Shown here piece after piece: positions 9,388 to 16,738 of a DNA stretch of 37,867 bases (position 1 is the first letter of the stretch; each line of letters opens with the position of its first letter). The notes under the pieces were generated by a model. That model was not told where the DNA came from. It saw nothing but the letters and a program-made list of their open reading frames with translations, and ran no database searches. Location: positions 1 to 37,867 of IMG/VR virus record IMGVR_UViG_3300031788_000051. One strand, given 5' to 3'. The stretch comes from a virus. The translations under genes and the position numbers were made by a program.

Positions 9388-9836
9388 GGCGCCGCCAGTT
9401 CCTCGGGCACGTAGTACCCGATGACGCGCCGCTGCCACACTGGCCGTAAGAGGCTTTCCGTGCAGGCCGCGCCGATGCCCCGCTGAGTGTGCAGCATGGT
9501 CCAGGCGTCGAGCATCGTGCCCAGATGTAGCTCGCCGCCCATCATGCGCAGCAGCACCGCGCAGCCTGGTACCGCCGTCGGGATCTCGCGCGCGGGGCCC
9601 AGGATGCCTGGATGCCCTTCCGCGCCCGGCTGATAGTGCTGGTGGAACTCCTCGATGGTTGAAGCGAAGTCCGGGACTTTTCTGCCCTGGCGGCGCTGCA
9701 TCTCGATCGCCAGGCCGAGGCAGTCGAAGGCCTCGGGGCCGCGACCCGCGTCGCGGTAGGGCTTGCCGATGAGGTCGGAGTAGAGACGGGCAGAAAGACG
9801 ACGAGATTGTGTTTTTTCGGAAATTTGCTGGCTCAT
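9381..9836 (-). CDS. Tail assembly NlpC/P60 peptidase (gpK-like)
   Basis: A 151-residue NlpC/P60-family protein. The catalytic cysteine motif is AFDCLGL (C39); H104 in ELHLG is the likely catalytic histidine, with H116 as a possible third polar residue. In lambda-like phages this protein joins the tail tip during assembly and may cut peptidoglycan at infection. The N-terminal gpK Mov34/JAB domain is absent, so only the peptidase half is present, as in many siphoviruses. Its ATG overlaps the gpL stop codon (ATGA), and its end overlaps the gpJ start by seven bases. Confidence 0.85.
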   Translation of the reverse strand: MSQQISEKTQSRRLSARLYSDLIGKPYRDAGRGPEAFDCLGLAIEMQRRQGRKVPDFASTIEEFHQHYQPGAEGHPGILGPAREIPTAVPGCAVLLRMMGGELHLGTMLDAWTMLHTQRGIGAACTESLLRPVWQRRVIGYYVPEELAAPW

Positions 9837-10711
9837 GCGACACCTGCCGCGGCCGCGCCGTTGGAGTCAATGCCCGGGAAGCCGCCGAAGCGCAGCAGGT
9901 TCGCGTGCGCCTGGCAGCCGGTTGAGCCGTCGATGGTGTGCGCGCAGGTGGTGAAGGCGATGGTGATCGTCTTGCTGCCCGAGGCCGTTGCGTTCGCGGA
10001 CATCGTCACCACGCCGCCGGTGATGGAGAGGATCGTGGTGTTGGCAGGGATGCCGGCCGCGGCCAGCGGCATGCCTACTGCTAGCCCGGTGACGCTCGCG
10101 GGAGTGAACAGCGGCGAACCCGAGGCCAGCGTCGCGCTGAAGGGCGCAGGGTCCACGTAGCCGCACTGGAGGCCCTTGTACTGCCAGATGCAGTAGTTTG
10201 GCCGGTACATGAACAGCGGGAAGAGCCGCCGCAGCGGGCTGCACGCTCCCAGCTTGAAGGTCACCAGCTTCACGTCGCAGGTGGTTTGCAGGACGGTGAA
10301 GGCCAGCGCCAGCTCGGGCTCGCCGGCGGGGTTGGCGGCGTTCACCACATAGAGGTTCAGGTTCGCGCCGACGACGCCACCGTAGGCCTCAATGGTGGTC
10401 TGCAACACGCGCATCACGTTCGAGACCTTGATGGAGGACTCCGGATAGCTGCCCTGCGTCGTCGACGTCACATCGCCGAGCTCGAAGTTGAAGGGCGTGT
10501 AGAGCTGCGGGCCGTTGCCGTCGCCGGCGTCAAAGGTCACGGGGTCCAGGTTGCGCACCAGGCGGACGTGCTGCTGCGTCGCGCCGGGGTTGGCGGCGCC
10601 GGGATAGACCAGGTCCAGCAGCAGCAGCCAGGGCTCGCCGCTGGCGAGCTTGTGGCGCTCCTGGTTGGCGACCACCGAGAGCAGGCTGAACATGGGCCGC
10701 GTGGTGCTCAC
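9833..10711 (-). CDS. Minor tail protein L with Fe-S cysteines and an inserted module
   Basis: This 292-residue protein matches the lambda gpL tail-tip family. The N-terminal two thirds are the gpL fold. The C-terminal domain has the expected cysteines C174 and C183 (spacing 9, as in lambda), C256 and C266, and ends in LLRFGGFPG, typical of gpL. Lambda gpL binds a 4Fe-4S cluster through four such cysteines. Between C183 and C256 sits an extra domain (residues 192-251) shared with two other virion proteins here. The start is GTG 10711 with GGAGG six bases upstream, next to the gpM stop. C157 is an additional cysteine. Confidence 0.85.
   Translation of the reverse strand: MSTTRPMFSLLSVVANQERHKLASGEPWLLLLDLVYPGAANPGATQQHVRLVRNLDPVTFDAGDGNGPQLYTPFNFELGDVTSTTQGSYPESSIKVSNVMRVLQTTIEAYGGVVGANLNLYVVNAANPAGEPELALAFTVLQTTCDVKLVTFKLGACSPLRRLFPLFMYRPNYCIWQYKGLQCGYVDPAPFSATLASGSPLFTPASVTGLAVGMPLAAAGIPANTTILSITGGVVTMSANATASGSKTITIAFTTCAHTIDGSTGCQAHANLLRFGGFPGIDSNGAAAAGVA
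9959..10138 (-). repeat. Shared virion module, copy 2 (inside gpL)
   Basis: Encodes gpL residues 192-251 (SVTGLAVGMPL, AGIPANTTIL, VTMSANATASGS). It lies between the second and third cluster cysteines. It is the most divergent of the three copies. Confidence 0.75.
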
Positions 10712-11083
10712 CTACACCTCCCGCAGTTCGAAGGTGCAGTTCTGGCGGAACTCGCCGTTCACGCTGCCCGCATCCGCATAGGCCGGCAGCGTGGAGAAGC
10801 GCACCGTGTACCAAGCTGGATTTTTAGGGTCGCGCACGTCGGGAAAGAGGAAGATCTCCGCGCCGTAGACCGCGACGTTGACGACGAAGATCTCCAGCGC
10901 GTTGACGTCCCAGGGGGTGAGCGCGTCCACCGAGACCGCAAACTGCCGCCGCTGCCGCGTGTAACGGGCGCGGGTGCTCTCCATCCCGTTCTCCATGTTG
11001 TCGCGGAGGGTGGGATCGAGCGTCGACCGGCGCTGCTTCAGCGCAGGCTTGCGGCTCAACTCGGGGAAGGGTGGGTAGCTCAC
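10712..11083 (-). CDS. Minor tail protein M-like
   Basis: I start this 123-residue protein at GTG 11083 (SYPPFPELSRKP) because gpM-family proteins often begin with a YPxFP motif. An upstream TTG (11119) would overlap the divergent gene. The stretch RARYTRQRRQFAVSVDALTP and the end GEFRQNCTFELREV fit tail-tip proteins that bridge tube and gpL. The stop codon abuts the gpL start, matching the lambda order M-L-K. No clear Shine-Dalgarno site precedes either start, so the start is less certain than the family. Confidence 0.7.
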   Translation of the reverse strand: MSYPPFPELSRKPALKQRRSTLDPTLRDNMENGMESTRARYTRQRRQFAVSVDALTPWDVNALEIFVVNVAVYGAEIFLFPDVRDPKNPAWYTVRFSTLPAYADAGSVNGEFRQNCTFELREV

Positions 11084-11138
11084 CGCAAGGTTATGGCGTA
11101 AGTTGCCGGTTTCGGGCAAAAGCCGCGAGACTCAGCGC

Positions 11139-11909
11139 GTGATCACCCTCAAGTGCGATCTCGGCGACGTGCCCGGCGGCATCGAGAAGATGCTGGGCGA
11201 CGACCTGCCGTTTACGATCGCGCGCTTCCTCACCATGCAGGCCCAGAGCGGGCAGACCGCTGCCCGCGCGGGGGAGAAGGGCGTCTTCAAGCTGCGCAAT
11301 GACTGGACCGTGCGCATGACGAAGATCACGCCGGCGAAGAAAGAGACCCAGTTCTCTGAGGTCTACACGGACACCAGCAACTGGAAAACTGGAGCCCCAG
11401 ACTACCTGCCCCGCCAGGACACGGGCGGGGAGAAGGTTCCGCTGGCCGGCCACACCTTCCTGGCAATCCCGACGAGGTATCTGCGCAACGTGGCGCCGGG
11501 CGTGCTGCCTGACGCGCTGCGGCCGAAGAACCTGCTGCCGCCGGGCGTGGAGATCGGCGTGAAGTACTCCGGCAGCTTCGCCGCGCGTGGCGACCGGCCG
11601 CGTCGCGGAGACACGAAAGCCATGCGTAAGCGGCTGGTCAACGGCGAGTTCGTCGCGTTCATCCAGCAGACCCAGGCGGGGACGCTGTGCATCTTCGTGC
11701 GCCACGGCGGCATCGGCTACCACGGCGGCAGCCAGGACGCCGAGCCCTGGTACGTGCTGGTCCGGCACGCGCACATCAAGCCGCGCTTTCCGATGGAGGA
11801 CCTGGTCGCCGCGGCCGTCGCCGCCGACCAGGAGAAGAACTTCACCCGCGCCGCCGCCGAGGTGCTGGTGAACAACGCGCTCAAGAGCGGGATGCGGGTT
11901 ACGTTTTGA
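11139..11909 (+). CDS. Minor tail protein Z-like, opposite strand
   Basis: A 256-residue protein on the plus strand inside a minus-strand tail operon. Its opening (ITLKCDLGDVPGGIEKML, LPFTIARFLTMQAQ) resembles gpZ/tail-completion proteins, whose N-terminus has a PFAxAxALT helix. Its composition is ordinary, whereas the reverse-strand frame is a low-complexity Arg/Ala shadow, so I trust this strand. The start could be GTG 11139 (chosen for family fit) or TTG 11103; neither has a good ribosome binding site. Its 3' end overlaps the convergent gene by 11 bases. How it is expressed with the tail operon is unclear. Confidence 0.6.
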   Translation: MITLKCDLGDVPGGIEKMLGDDLPFTIARFLTMQAQSGQTAARAGEKGVFKLRNDWTVRMTKITPAKKETQFSEVYTDTSNWKTGAPDYLPRQDTGGEKVPLAGHTFLAIPTRYLRNVAPGVLPDALRPKNLLPPGVEIGVKYSGSFAARGDRPRRGDTKAMRKRLVNGEFVAFIQQTQAGTLCIFVRHGGIGYHGGSQDAEPWYVLVRHAHIKPRFPMEDLVAAAVAADQEKNFTRAAAEVLVNNALKSGMRVTF

Positions 11910-12441
11910 GCTTAGCCTTCACCAGCCGCACGCTGCCCAGCAACGACAGCTTGCCGGTGAAGCGCTCGCCGACCGCTGCGATTCTGAAGCTGGTGGACTT
12001 GTAGGCGGCCTTGGACTGCTTCAGCATCGCCGCGCCGGTGAAGGTCACGCTGATCAGCAGCCACACCGGCGCGCGCAGATCCTGCACGCGGGCGTTGACC
12101 ATGTCGTAGCTCATGCCCATATTAGCGTTCGGCTTCTTCATCTCCTCGGCGACCTCCGGGAAGTCGTGGCAGAACAGGTGCCCCTGCACGCGCAGCTCAT
12201 CGCCCACGATGGCCGCGGCGGTGATCACGCCGCACTTCTGCCGCACGTCGTGGTCGTCAAAGGTCTCGCTGAAGTTGACGGCCATGCCGACCAGAGTCGG
12301 CAGCGCGTCCTGCGCGGCCGCCGAGGTGAGGATGACAGGGTGCCCCAGCGCGCCGCGGGGGGACTTGTCGCTGGGTTGGTCGAGCCGCGTGAGTACGCCC
12401 TCAAAGGGGACACGGTTGGGATGGAGTCTGAGCGTCGTCAT
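11899..12441 (-). CDS. Prohead protease-like protein in the tail region
   Basis: A 180-residue protein starting at ATG 12441 (TTLRLHPNRVPF). It resembles proteins with the herpesvirus/HK97 prohead-protease fold: GHPVILTSAAA, DDHDVRQKCGVI, VGDELRVQGHLF, MGMSYDM and APVWLLISVTFTGAA fall in the order expected for that fold. The usual protease is fused to the capsid protein elsewhere, so this is a second, diverged copy with an unknown role. It follows the tape measure gene with a 47-base gap and converges with the gpZ-like gene. It may be inactive or have a structural role. Confidence 0.5.
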   Translation of the reverse strand: MTTLRLHPNRVPFEGVLTRLDQPSDKSPRGALGHPVILTSAAAQDALPTLVGMAVNFSETFDDHDVRQKCGVITAAAIVGDELRVQGHLFCHDFPEVAEEMKKPNANMGMSYDMVNARVQDLRAPVWLLISVTFTGAAMLKQSKAAYKSTSFRIAAVGERFTGKLSLLGSVRLVKAKLKT

Positions 12442-12488
12442 GGCCCGTTGTGTATGCGCTACCGCGAGGCTTTCGGGCAAATGCCCGT

Positions 12489-15134
12489 CTAGCTTGACTG
12501 CCGGAAGGCCTGTGAGATCGGGCCGCCCTGCGCCAGGTCGGTGAGGACCGTGTGCGAGATCCACGATCGGCCTTCCTCGTCGTAGTTCACCTGGGGCGGC
12601 TGTGCCGTCACCGGCTGCGAGCTCTGATTGATGATGTTCTGCGTGATGTTGGGCGCGCCGCCGCCGCCGCTCTTCGCGAGCTGTGTGGTCAGTGAGCTGG
12701 GTACGATGGTCCCCGGGCCCTTGGGCATGAAGAGCTCCGGCCCCTGCTCGCCGACGATGCTGGGCCCGGTGGGATCGCCACCCGAGGCGAAGCCCGGCAG
12801 GTCCATGCTGGCGAACATACTGTCCGGCACCTGCGGCACACCGCCGCCGGCGCCGCCGTTGAAGAGCCCGGTCAGCAGCGGCGTGAGGAACTTCTGGAAC
12901 GCGAGCTTGATAGCGAGCTGCGTGATGTCCTCCTCGATGCCCTGCGCCATCTTGTGGAAGCTGTCCTTGCCGCTCTCGCTGGCGCGGGCCATGCGCTCGG
13001 CCATGGACTCCACGCCCTGGGCGACGTCCTCGCCGATCTTGGCGCTGCCCTTGTTGCTGGGCGTGTTCATCTCATCGAGCTGCGCGTGCAGCTCCTTCGA
13101 CTTCGCGAGGTACTCGCCGCCGAGCACCTTCGCCAGCGCGTCGTAGGCCGCGACGAGCTGCTGCAACTGCTGGGCCTCGGCCCTGTTGAGCGCGTTGATC
13201 TCGGCGGTGGACTCCTTCTTCAGCCGCGGGTCTTTGGCGGCGGCATCGTTCAGCCGCTGCACGGCCGCGCGGTTGGCTTCCTCGCTCTGCTCGATCTGGC
13301 GATTGATGTCGGTGATCTGCAACTTCTTCGCGGCCAGCTCGCCGGCGTCGCGGATCTGCTGCGCGGCCGCGGCGGATCCACCTTCGCGCGTGACCTTCTG
13401 CGCTTCAAGTTCATGCTCACGCTGTAGCAGCGCAATCTGCGCGGCCGTGCCGTGCCCGCGTTCCTTCTCCAGCTCCGCCGCAGCGCGCAGGTTGGCCAGC
13501 TCGGCCGCCGCGGCGCCGGAAGTGACCTGCGCGTTGTAAGCAGCCTTCAGCTCGTTGCGCTTGGCCTCGTTCTCCGTGAGCTGCGCGCCGACGGCCAGCA
13601 TCTCGCGCTGCGTGTTGTACTCTTCGGCCGACGTACCGGTGCTGTCACGCTTCAGCGTCTTGTCGCCGTGCTGTTTCCCCTGGAGGGCTGCGAGGTCGTT
13701 GTACTTTGAGTTCAGCCCGTCGTGCTCCGTGTCGAGCTCGTCGAGCTGGAGCTTGAGCTTCTCCGCGTAGAACTCCTGGTCGGACATCAGCAGTTGCTTG
13801 TGGTGCGACTCCAGCTCCGCCAGCTCCTCCTGGTCGAAGGCCTTGCGCGCATCGGCGGCTGCCTTGGCCTGCTCGGCAGCGTAGGCCTCGGCCGCGCGAG
13901 CGACGCCATCTGTGGACTTGCCTTTGCCGCCCTGGTGCTGCTGATCGAAGTCGTCGGTGCCGGTGCCGCCAGGCTTCGGCCGCTTCATGGCCTTGTTGCC
14001 GTTGGCCAGCGTGATGACGCCCTGGTCGCCGCCGTCGAGCCCCATGGCGAGTTTGTTGGCGAAGGTCTGGTAGTCAGCCTCGGCGTCCTTGATGTCCTGT
14101 AGAGCCGCCTTCTCTCCCGCGAGGGCGTTGGTGTTGTCCGCGCGGTATTGGCTGCGCGAGGCGGATCCGATCCCCAGCATCGAGTCGAGCTTGCTGGCGT
14201 CGGCGGTGCCGAGCTGCCCCAGCGCGACCCACTCGTCTTTAGCCTGGCGCAGGAACTTCACAAGATAGGCGGCCGCGTTCGCGACGCCGAGCAGGATGTT
14301 GCCCATGTGCTGGCCCATGGTGACAAAGCCGTCGCCTGAGCCGGTCACGCTGGCGATGGCCTGCTCCAGCTCCAGCAGCGCGGGCTCCAGCCCCTCGGTG
14401 ATGCCCAGGCCTGCGCCGCGCAGCGCTCCCTCCACCTTGATCGTCGCGGCATGGAGGGCTTCCATCTTCGCGATGCCCTGCTCGTCGAGTACCAGGCCCA
14501 GCGATTCAGCCTCCGACCTGAAGCCCTCGATGCCGGCGCGCCCTTGATTGAGGATCGGGATCAGCGCCAGTCCGCCCTTGCCGAAGAGATCGACGGCGGA
14601 AGCGGCCTTCAGCGGCCCGTCGGGCAGCTTCTGGAAGCGGTCCGCGACCAGGCCGAGCATCGCGTACATGTCGCCGCCGGTCTTGCGGACGGTTTCCTGC
14701 GAGATGCCGATCCGCGCGAACGCCTGGACGGCCGGCTTCGATCCCTCGTCGGTGTTGCGGATCTCCGTGCTGAATTTTTTCGCGCCCCTGGTCAGCGCGT
14801 CGAAGCTCACGCCGGTGGAGTCGGCCATGTACTTCAGCACCGAGAGGTTCTCCGTGCTGATGCCGGTCTGCTGGTGTAGATGCCCCAGCTCCACGCCCAG
14901 CTCGACCGAGCCGCCGACCATCTCCTTGAGGCCGTCGATCGCCTCGCGGATGCCCATGTAGATGCCGACATATTCGAGCGAGTGCTTGATCCGCTCCATC
15001 GACTCGCTCATCATGTCGGCGGTGCGAGAGCCCTGCTCGCCGGTCTGTGCGAGCTGCTCGCGCACCATCTCCAGCGCCGCCTTCGCGCTGGCGCCGTCGC
15101 CTTCAATACGGATAACTATCCCTCTACCAGCCAT
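12489..15134 (-). CDS. Tail tape measure protein (gpH-like)
   Basis: This 881-residue protein sets tail length and is ejected with the DNA. The N-terminal part carries tape-measure motifs (GMSVELGVEL-like region, STGVSFDALTRGAKKFSTEI, LFGKGGLALIPIL). Hydrophobic patches near residue 285 (GNILLGVANAAAYLVKFL) could insert in membranes. Residues about 400-700 are a long charged coiled coil rich in Ala, Gln, Glu and Lys. The C-terminus has the common GFASGGDPTGPSIVGEQGPELF motif seen in many tape measures. ATG 15134 follows the gpGT stop immediately. At roughly 1.5 angstrom per residue it would specify a tail of about 130 nm (inference). Confidence 0.92.
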   Translation of the reverse strand: MAGRGIVIRIEGDGASAKAALEMVREQLAQTGEQGSRTADMMSESMERIKHSLEYVGIYMGIREAIDGLKEMVGGSVELGVELGHLHQQTGISTENLSVLKYMADSTGVSFDALTRGAKKFSTEIRNTDEGSKPAVQAFARIGISQETVRKTGGDMYAMLGLVADRFQKLPDGPLKAASAVDLFGKGGLALIPILNQGRAGIEGFRSEAESLGLVLDEQGIAKMEALHAATIKVEGALRGAGLGITEGLEPALLELEQAIASVTGSGDGFVTMGQHMGNILLGVANAAAYLVKFLRQAKDEWVALGQLGTADASKLDSMLGIGSASRSQYRADNTNALAGEKAALQDIKDAEADYQTFANKLAMGLDGGDQGVITLANGNKAMKRPKPGGTGTDDFDQQHQGGKGKSTDGVARAAEAYAAEQAKAAADARKAFDQEELAELESHHKQLLMSDQEFYAEKLKLQLDELDTEHDGLNSKYNDLAALQGKQHGDKTLKRDSTGTSAEEYNTQREMLAVGAQLTENEAKRNELKAAYNAQVTSGAAAAELANLRAAAELEKERGHGTAAQIALLQREHELEAQKVTREGGSAAAAQQIRDAGELAAKKLQITDINRQIEQSEEANRAAVQRLNDAAAKDPRLKKESTAEINALNRAEAQQLQQLVAAYDALAKVLGGEYLAKSKELHAQLDEMNTPSNKGSAKIGEDVAQGVESMAERMARASESGKDSFHKMAQGIEEDITQLAIKLAFQKFLTPLLTGLFNGGAGGGVPQVPDSMFASMDLPGFASGGDPTGPSIVGEQGPELFMPKGPGTIVPSSLTTQLAKSGGGGAPNITQNIINQSSQPVTAQPPQVNYDEEGRSWISHTVLTDLAQGGPISQAFRQSS

Positions 15135-15916
15135 TTAGGGACGCTCCTTCGAGGGCTTCCTGAGCCCCGCCTCGTCCATCTTTTTCAAGAGCTTCTCCAC
15201 CGAGGCCTCCGCCTCGGCAGTGCGGTCGGCGAGCTCTTCGGCTTCTTCGCCCAGCAGCATGGCTGCGGTGACAGGCTGGCCGGTCTGCGCGGAGAGCAGC
15301 AGCGCCATCCAGCCGGCGGTCTCGCGGCTGTGGGATTCCTGCGCGTCAAAGTGCCCCTGGCGAGCCAGGTTGAACTCGCGCGGGGTGCTGGTCCAGAACT
15401 GTTCTACCGACCAGTGGAGCGTCGCGAGGGCGAAGCGGAGCGCTTCATCGAAGTCGAAGCCCGCGTAGCTCCGGGCTCCGGCGGTGTCTTCCTCTTCGCC
15501 GGCGCGGCAGAATCGGCCTCGGCTGTCTCTTCGGCTGCGCTCGCGCTCGCCGACAGCGGGAGCGCGGCGGATTTTCCCGGCCGCTGCGGCATCGCAGCCG
15601 CCCCCATCAGCGACTTGACCAGCGCGCCGGCGATCTCGCGGATGTTCCACGGCCCGATCGCGGCGCGGACCTCGTCCAGGGTCATCTCCTCGCCGCGCTG
15701 ACGGCACTCCGCCTGCACGCCGATGTGGATCACGTCGACCAGCGCGTCAGGATCGGCGAGCACCAGGGCTGTGCCCTCCAGCCGGTAGATCGCGCGCAGG
15801 TAGTTGAGCCCGTACTTCTGCACCAGGGTGAAAGTGGCGGCGAGGTCGAAGAAAAGAACTCGCGGTTTATCGAGGTCGATGGGCTGGGCGCCGCGCTGCA
15901 AAAGGAGGTCCGTCAT
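15135..15916 (-). CDS. Tail assembly chaperone gpGT by -1 frameshift
   Basis: A -1 slip at the heptamer 15572-15578 joins residue K115 of gpG to 145 residues of the overlapping frame, giving a 260-residue product. The T part has a basic linker (IRRAPAVGERERSRR), then a real domain beginning SYAGFDFDEALRFALATLHWSVEQFW and TPREFNLARQGHF, ending SVEKLLKKMDEAGLRK. The domain has normal composition only in this frame. It ends directly before the tape-measure ATG. In lambda, gpGT is made at a few percent and its T domain binds the tube protein. Confidence 0.85.
15404..15916 (-). CDS. Tail assembly chaperone gpG (zero-frame product)
   Basis: A 170-residue protein made when no frameshift occurs. The first 115 codons encode the conserved helical domain (FDLAATFTLVQKYGLNYLRAIYRL, MTLDEVRAAIGPWNIREIAGAL). 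Downstream of the slippery site the frame encodes an Arg/Ser/Pro-rich tail that looks like readthrough of the other frame. It sits between the tube and tape-measure genes, as in all lambda-like tails. The chaperone coats the tape measure and recruits tube protein during assembly. The HicAB module lies just upstream. Confidence 0.85.
   Translation of the reverse strand: MTDLLLQRGAQPIDLDKPRVLFFDLAATFTLVQKYGLNYLRAIYRLEGTALVLADPDALVDVIHIGVQAECRQRGEEMTLDEVRAAIGPWNIREIAGALVKSLMGAAAMPQRPGKSAALPLSASASAAEETAEADSAAPAKRKTPPEPGATRASTSMKRSASPSRRSTGR
15572..15578 (-). promoter_or_regulatory. Slippery heptamer G GGA AAA for -1 frameshift
   Basis: On the coding strand the sequence is GGGAAAA, split in the gpG frame as G GGA AAA (X XXY YYZ). 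Lambda uses GGGAAAG at the same point. Slippage by -1 opens the T frame, which runs without a stop to 15135. Confidence 0.85.
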
Positions 15917-16016
15917 GCAGCCGAATCTGCGGCAGGACGGCGATTCATGTCAAAGACGCCCGCTCAGCGAGCGCGATGGAGCCTCAGAAATGTTAGAGAA
16001 ATCTTTTACAAACTAC

Positions 16017-16045
16017 TTGACATTGTAATAGAAATCTATTACATT
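16017..16045 (+). promoter_or_regulatory. hicAB promoter with palindromic operator
   Basis: The -35 box TTGACA (16017-16022) and -10 box TACATT (16040-16045) are spaced by 17 bases. A perfect inverted repeat with 8-base arms, TGTAATAGAAATCTATTACA (16024-16043), fills the spacer and overlaps the -10, an ideal site for HicB autorepression. The ATG of hicA begins only six bases after the -10, so transcription should start at or next to the ATG. Confidence 0.8.
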
Positions 16046-16051
16046 ATCTTT

Positions 16052-16234
16052 ATGACGAGTTCAGAGCTGAAGCGCTGGCTAAAGAAACAGGGAGTCACCT
16101 TCAGCACACAAGGAAAGGGCTCCCACCAGCGGGCTTACCTGAACGGCAAAGTGACCACGTTCCCCAACCACCCGAGCAAGGAAATCCCCACGGGCACCGT
16201 AAACGCCATCAAGAGAGACCTCGGTCTCAAATAG
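16052..16234 (+). CDS. hicA: HicA mRNA interferase toxin
   Basis: A 60-residue HicA toxin with a dsRBD-like fold that cleaves mRNA. It shows SSELKRWLKKQGV, the GKGSH motif with the catalytic histidine (H25), and the closing TVNAIKRDLGL. Length and motif order are typical of the family. No Shine-Dalgarno site precedes ATG 16052, and the promoter predicts a leaderless transcript. hicB follows after nine bases. The pair sits on the plus strand inside the minus-strand tail operon, as an independently transcribed moron. Confidence 0.9.
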   Translation: MTSSELKRWLKKQGVTFSTQGKGSHQRAYLNGKVTTFPNHPSKEIPTGTVNAIKRDLGLK

Positions 16235-16243
16235 GAGCTAACT

Positions 16244-16657
16244 ATGCGCTACCCCATCACCCTGACGCCCAGCGACGGAAAGCTGGTCGTTGCCGTCGAC
16301 GATGTCCCCGGCGTGAACACCTTTGGCGACGACGAGGAAGACGCTCTGCTTCAAGCCGCCGATGCGCTGGAGACGATGCTGGATCACTACTTTGAGAACA
16401 AGCTGCCCGTGCCTCTGCCGTCGAAGGTTCGCCGGGGCAGGCCTTCGATCAATATCCCGGTAAGCCTGGCGGCGAAGGTCCTGCTGCACAACGAACTGCT
16501 GACCCAGCAGGTGCGTCCGTCCGAGCTGGCGAGGCGATTGAACCTGCCCCGCCAGGAGATGACGCGCCTGCTGGACCCGCATATCGTGACCAAGATCGAT
16601 TCGATCGACGAAGCGATGAAGGCGCTGGGCAAGAACATCGAGTTGCAGGTCGCCTAG
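16244..16657 (+). CDS. hicB: HicB antitoxin and repressor
   Basis: A 137-residue HicB antitoxin. The N-terminal partial RNase H-like fold (YPITLTPSDGKLVVAVDDVPGVNTFGDDEEDALLQAADALE) binds HicA. The C-terminal part has a helix-turn-helix (VRPSELARRLNLPRQEMTRLL, about residues 88-110) that should bind the palindrome in the hicA promoter. GGAG at 16234-16237, overlapping the hicA stop, gives a strong ribosome binding site six bases before ATG 16244, unlike hicA. This predicts excess antitoxin. Confidence 0.9.
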   Translation: MRYPITLTPSDGKLVVAVDDVPGVNTFGDDEEDALLQAADALETMLDHYFENKLPVPLPSKVRRGRPSINIPVSLAAKVLLHNELLTQQVRPSELARRLNLPRQEMTRLLDPHIVTKIDSIDEAMKALGKNIELQVA

Positions 16658-16673
16658 CACCGCGGCCATGGAC

Positions 16674-16705
16674 GCACAACGGCCTCCCGAAGGAGGCCGC
16701 TGTGC
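16674..16705. terminator. Hairpin between convergent hicB and tube gene
   Basis: Inverted arms CGGCCTCC and GGAGGCCG flank a CGAA loop. After one mismatch, GCACA (16674-16678) pairs with TGTGC (16701-16705), giving a long stem. There is no T-run on either side, so termination is only plausible. Its position between two converging genes fits a bidirectional stop. Confidence 0.5.
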
Positions 16706-16738
16706 TGAGAGGCTCGCGCCTCGATGGAGTTACAGTAC

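Noticed and set aside
9388-9870. 161-codon N-terminal extension of the gpJ frame
   Set aside because: It reads the NlpC/P60 gene out of frame and is Arg/Pro-rich; ATG 9387 is the natural start.
11091-11774. Minus-strand frame opposite the gpZ-like gene
   Set aside because: Although it agrees with operon direction, its composition is that of a shadow, and the plus frame has recognisable motifs.
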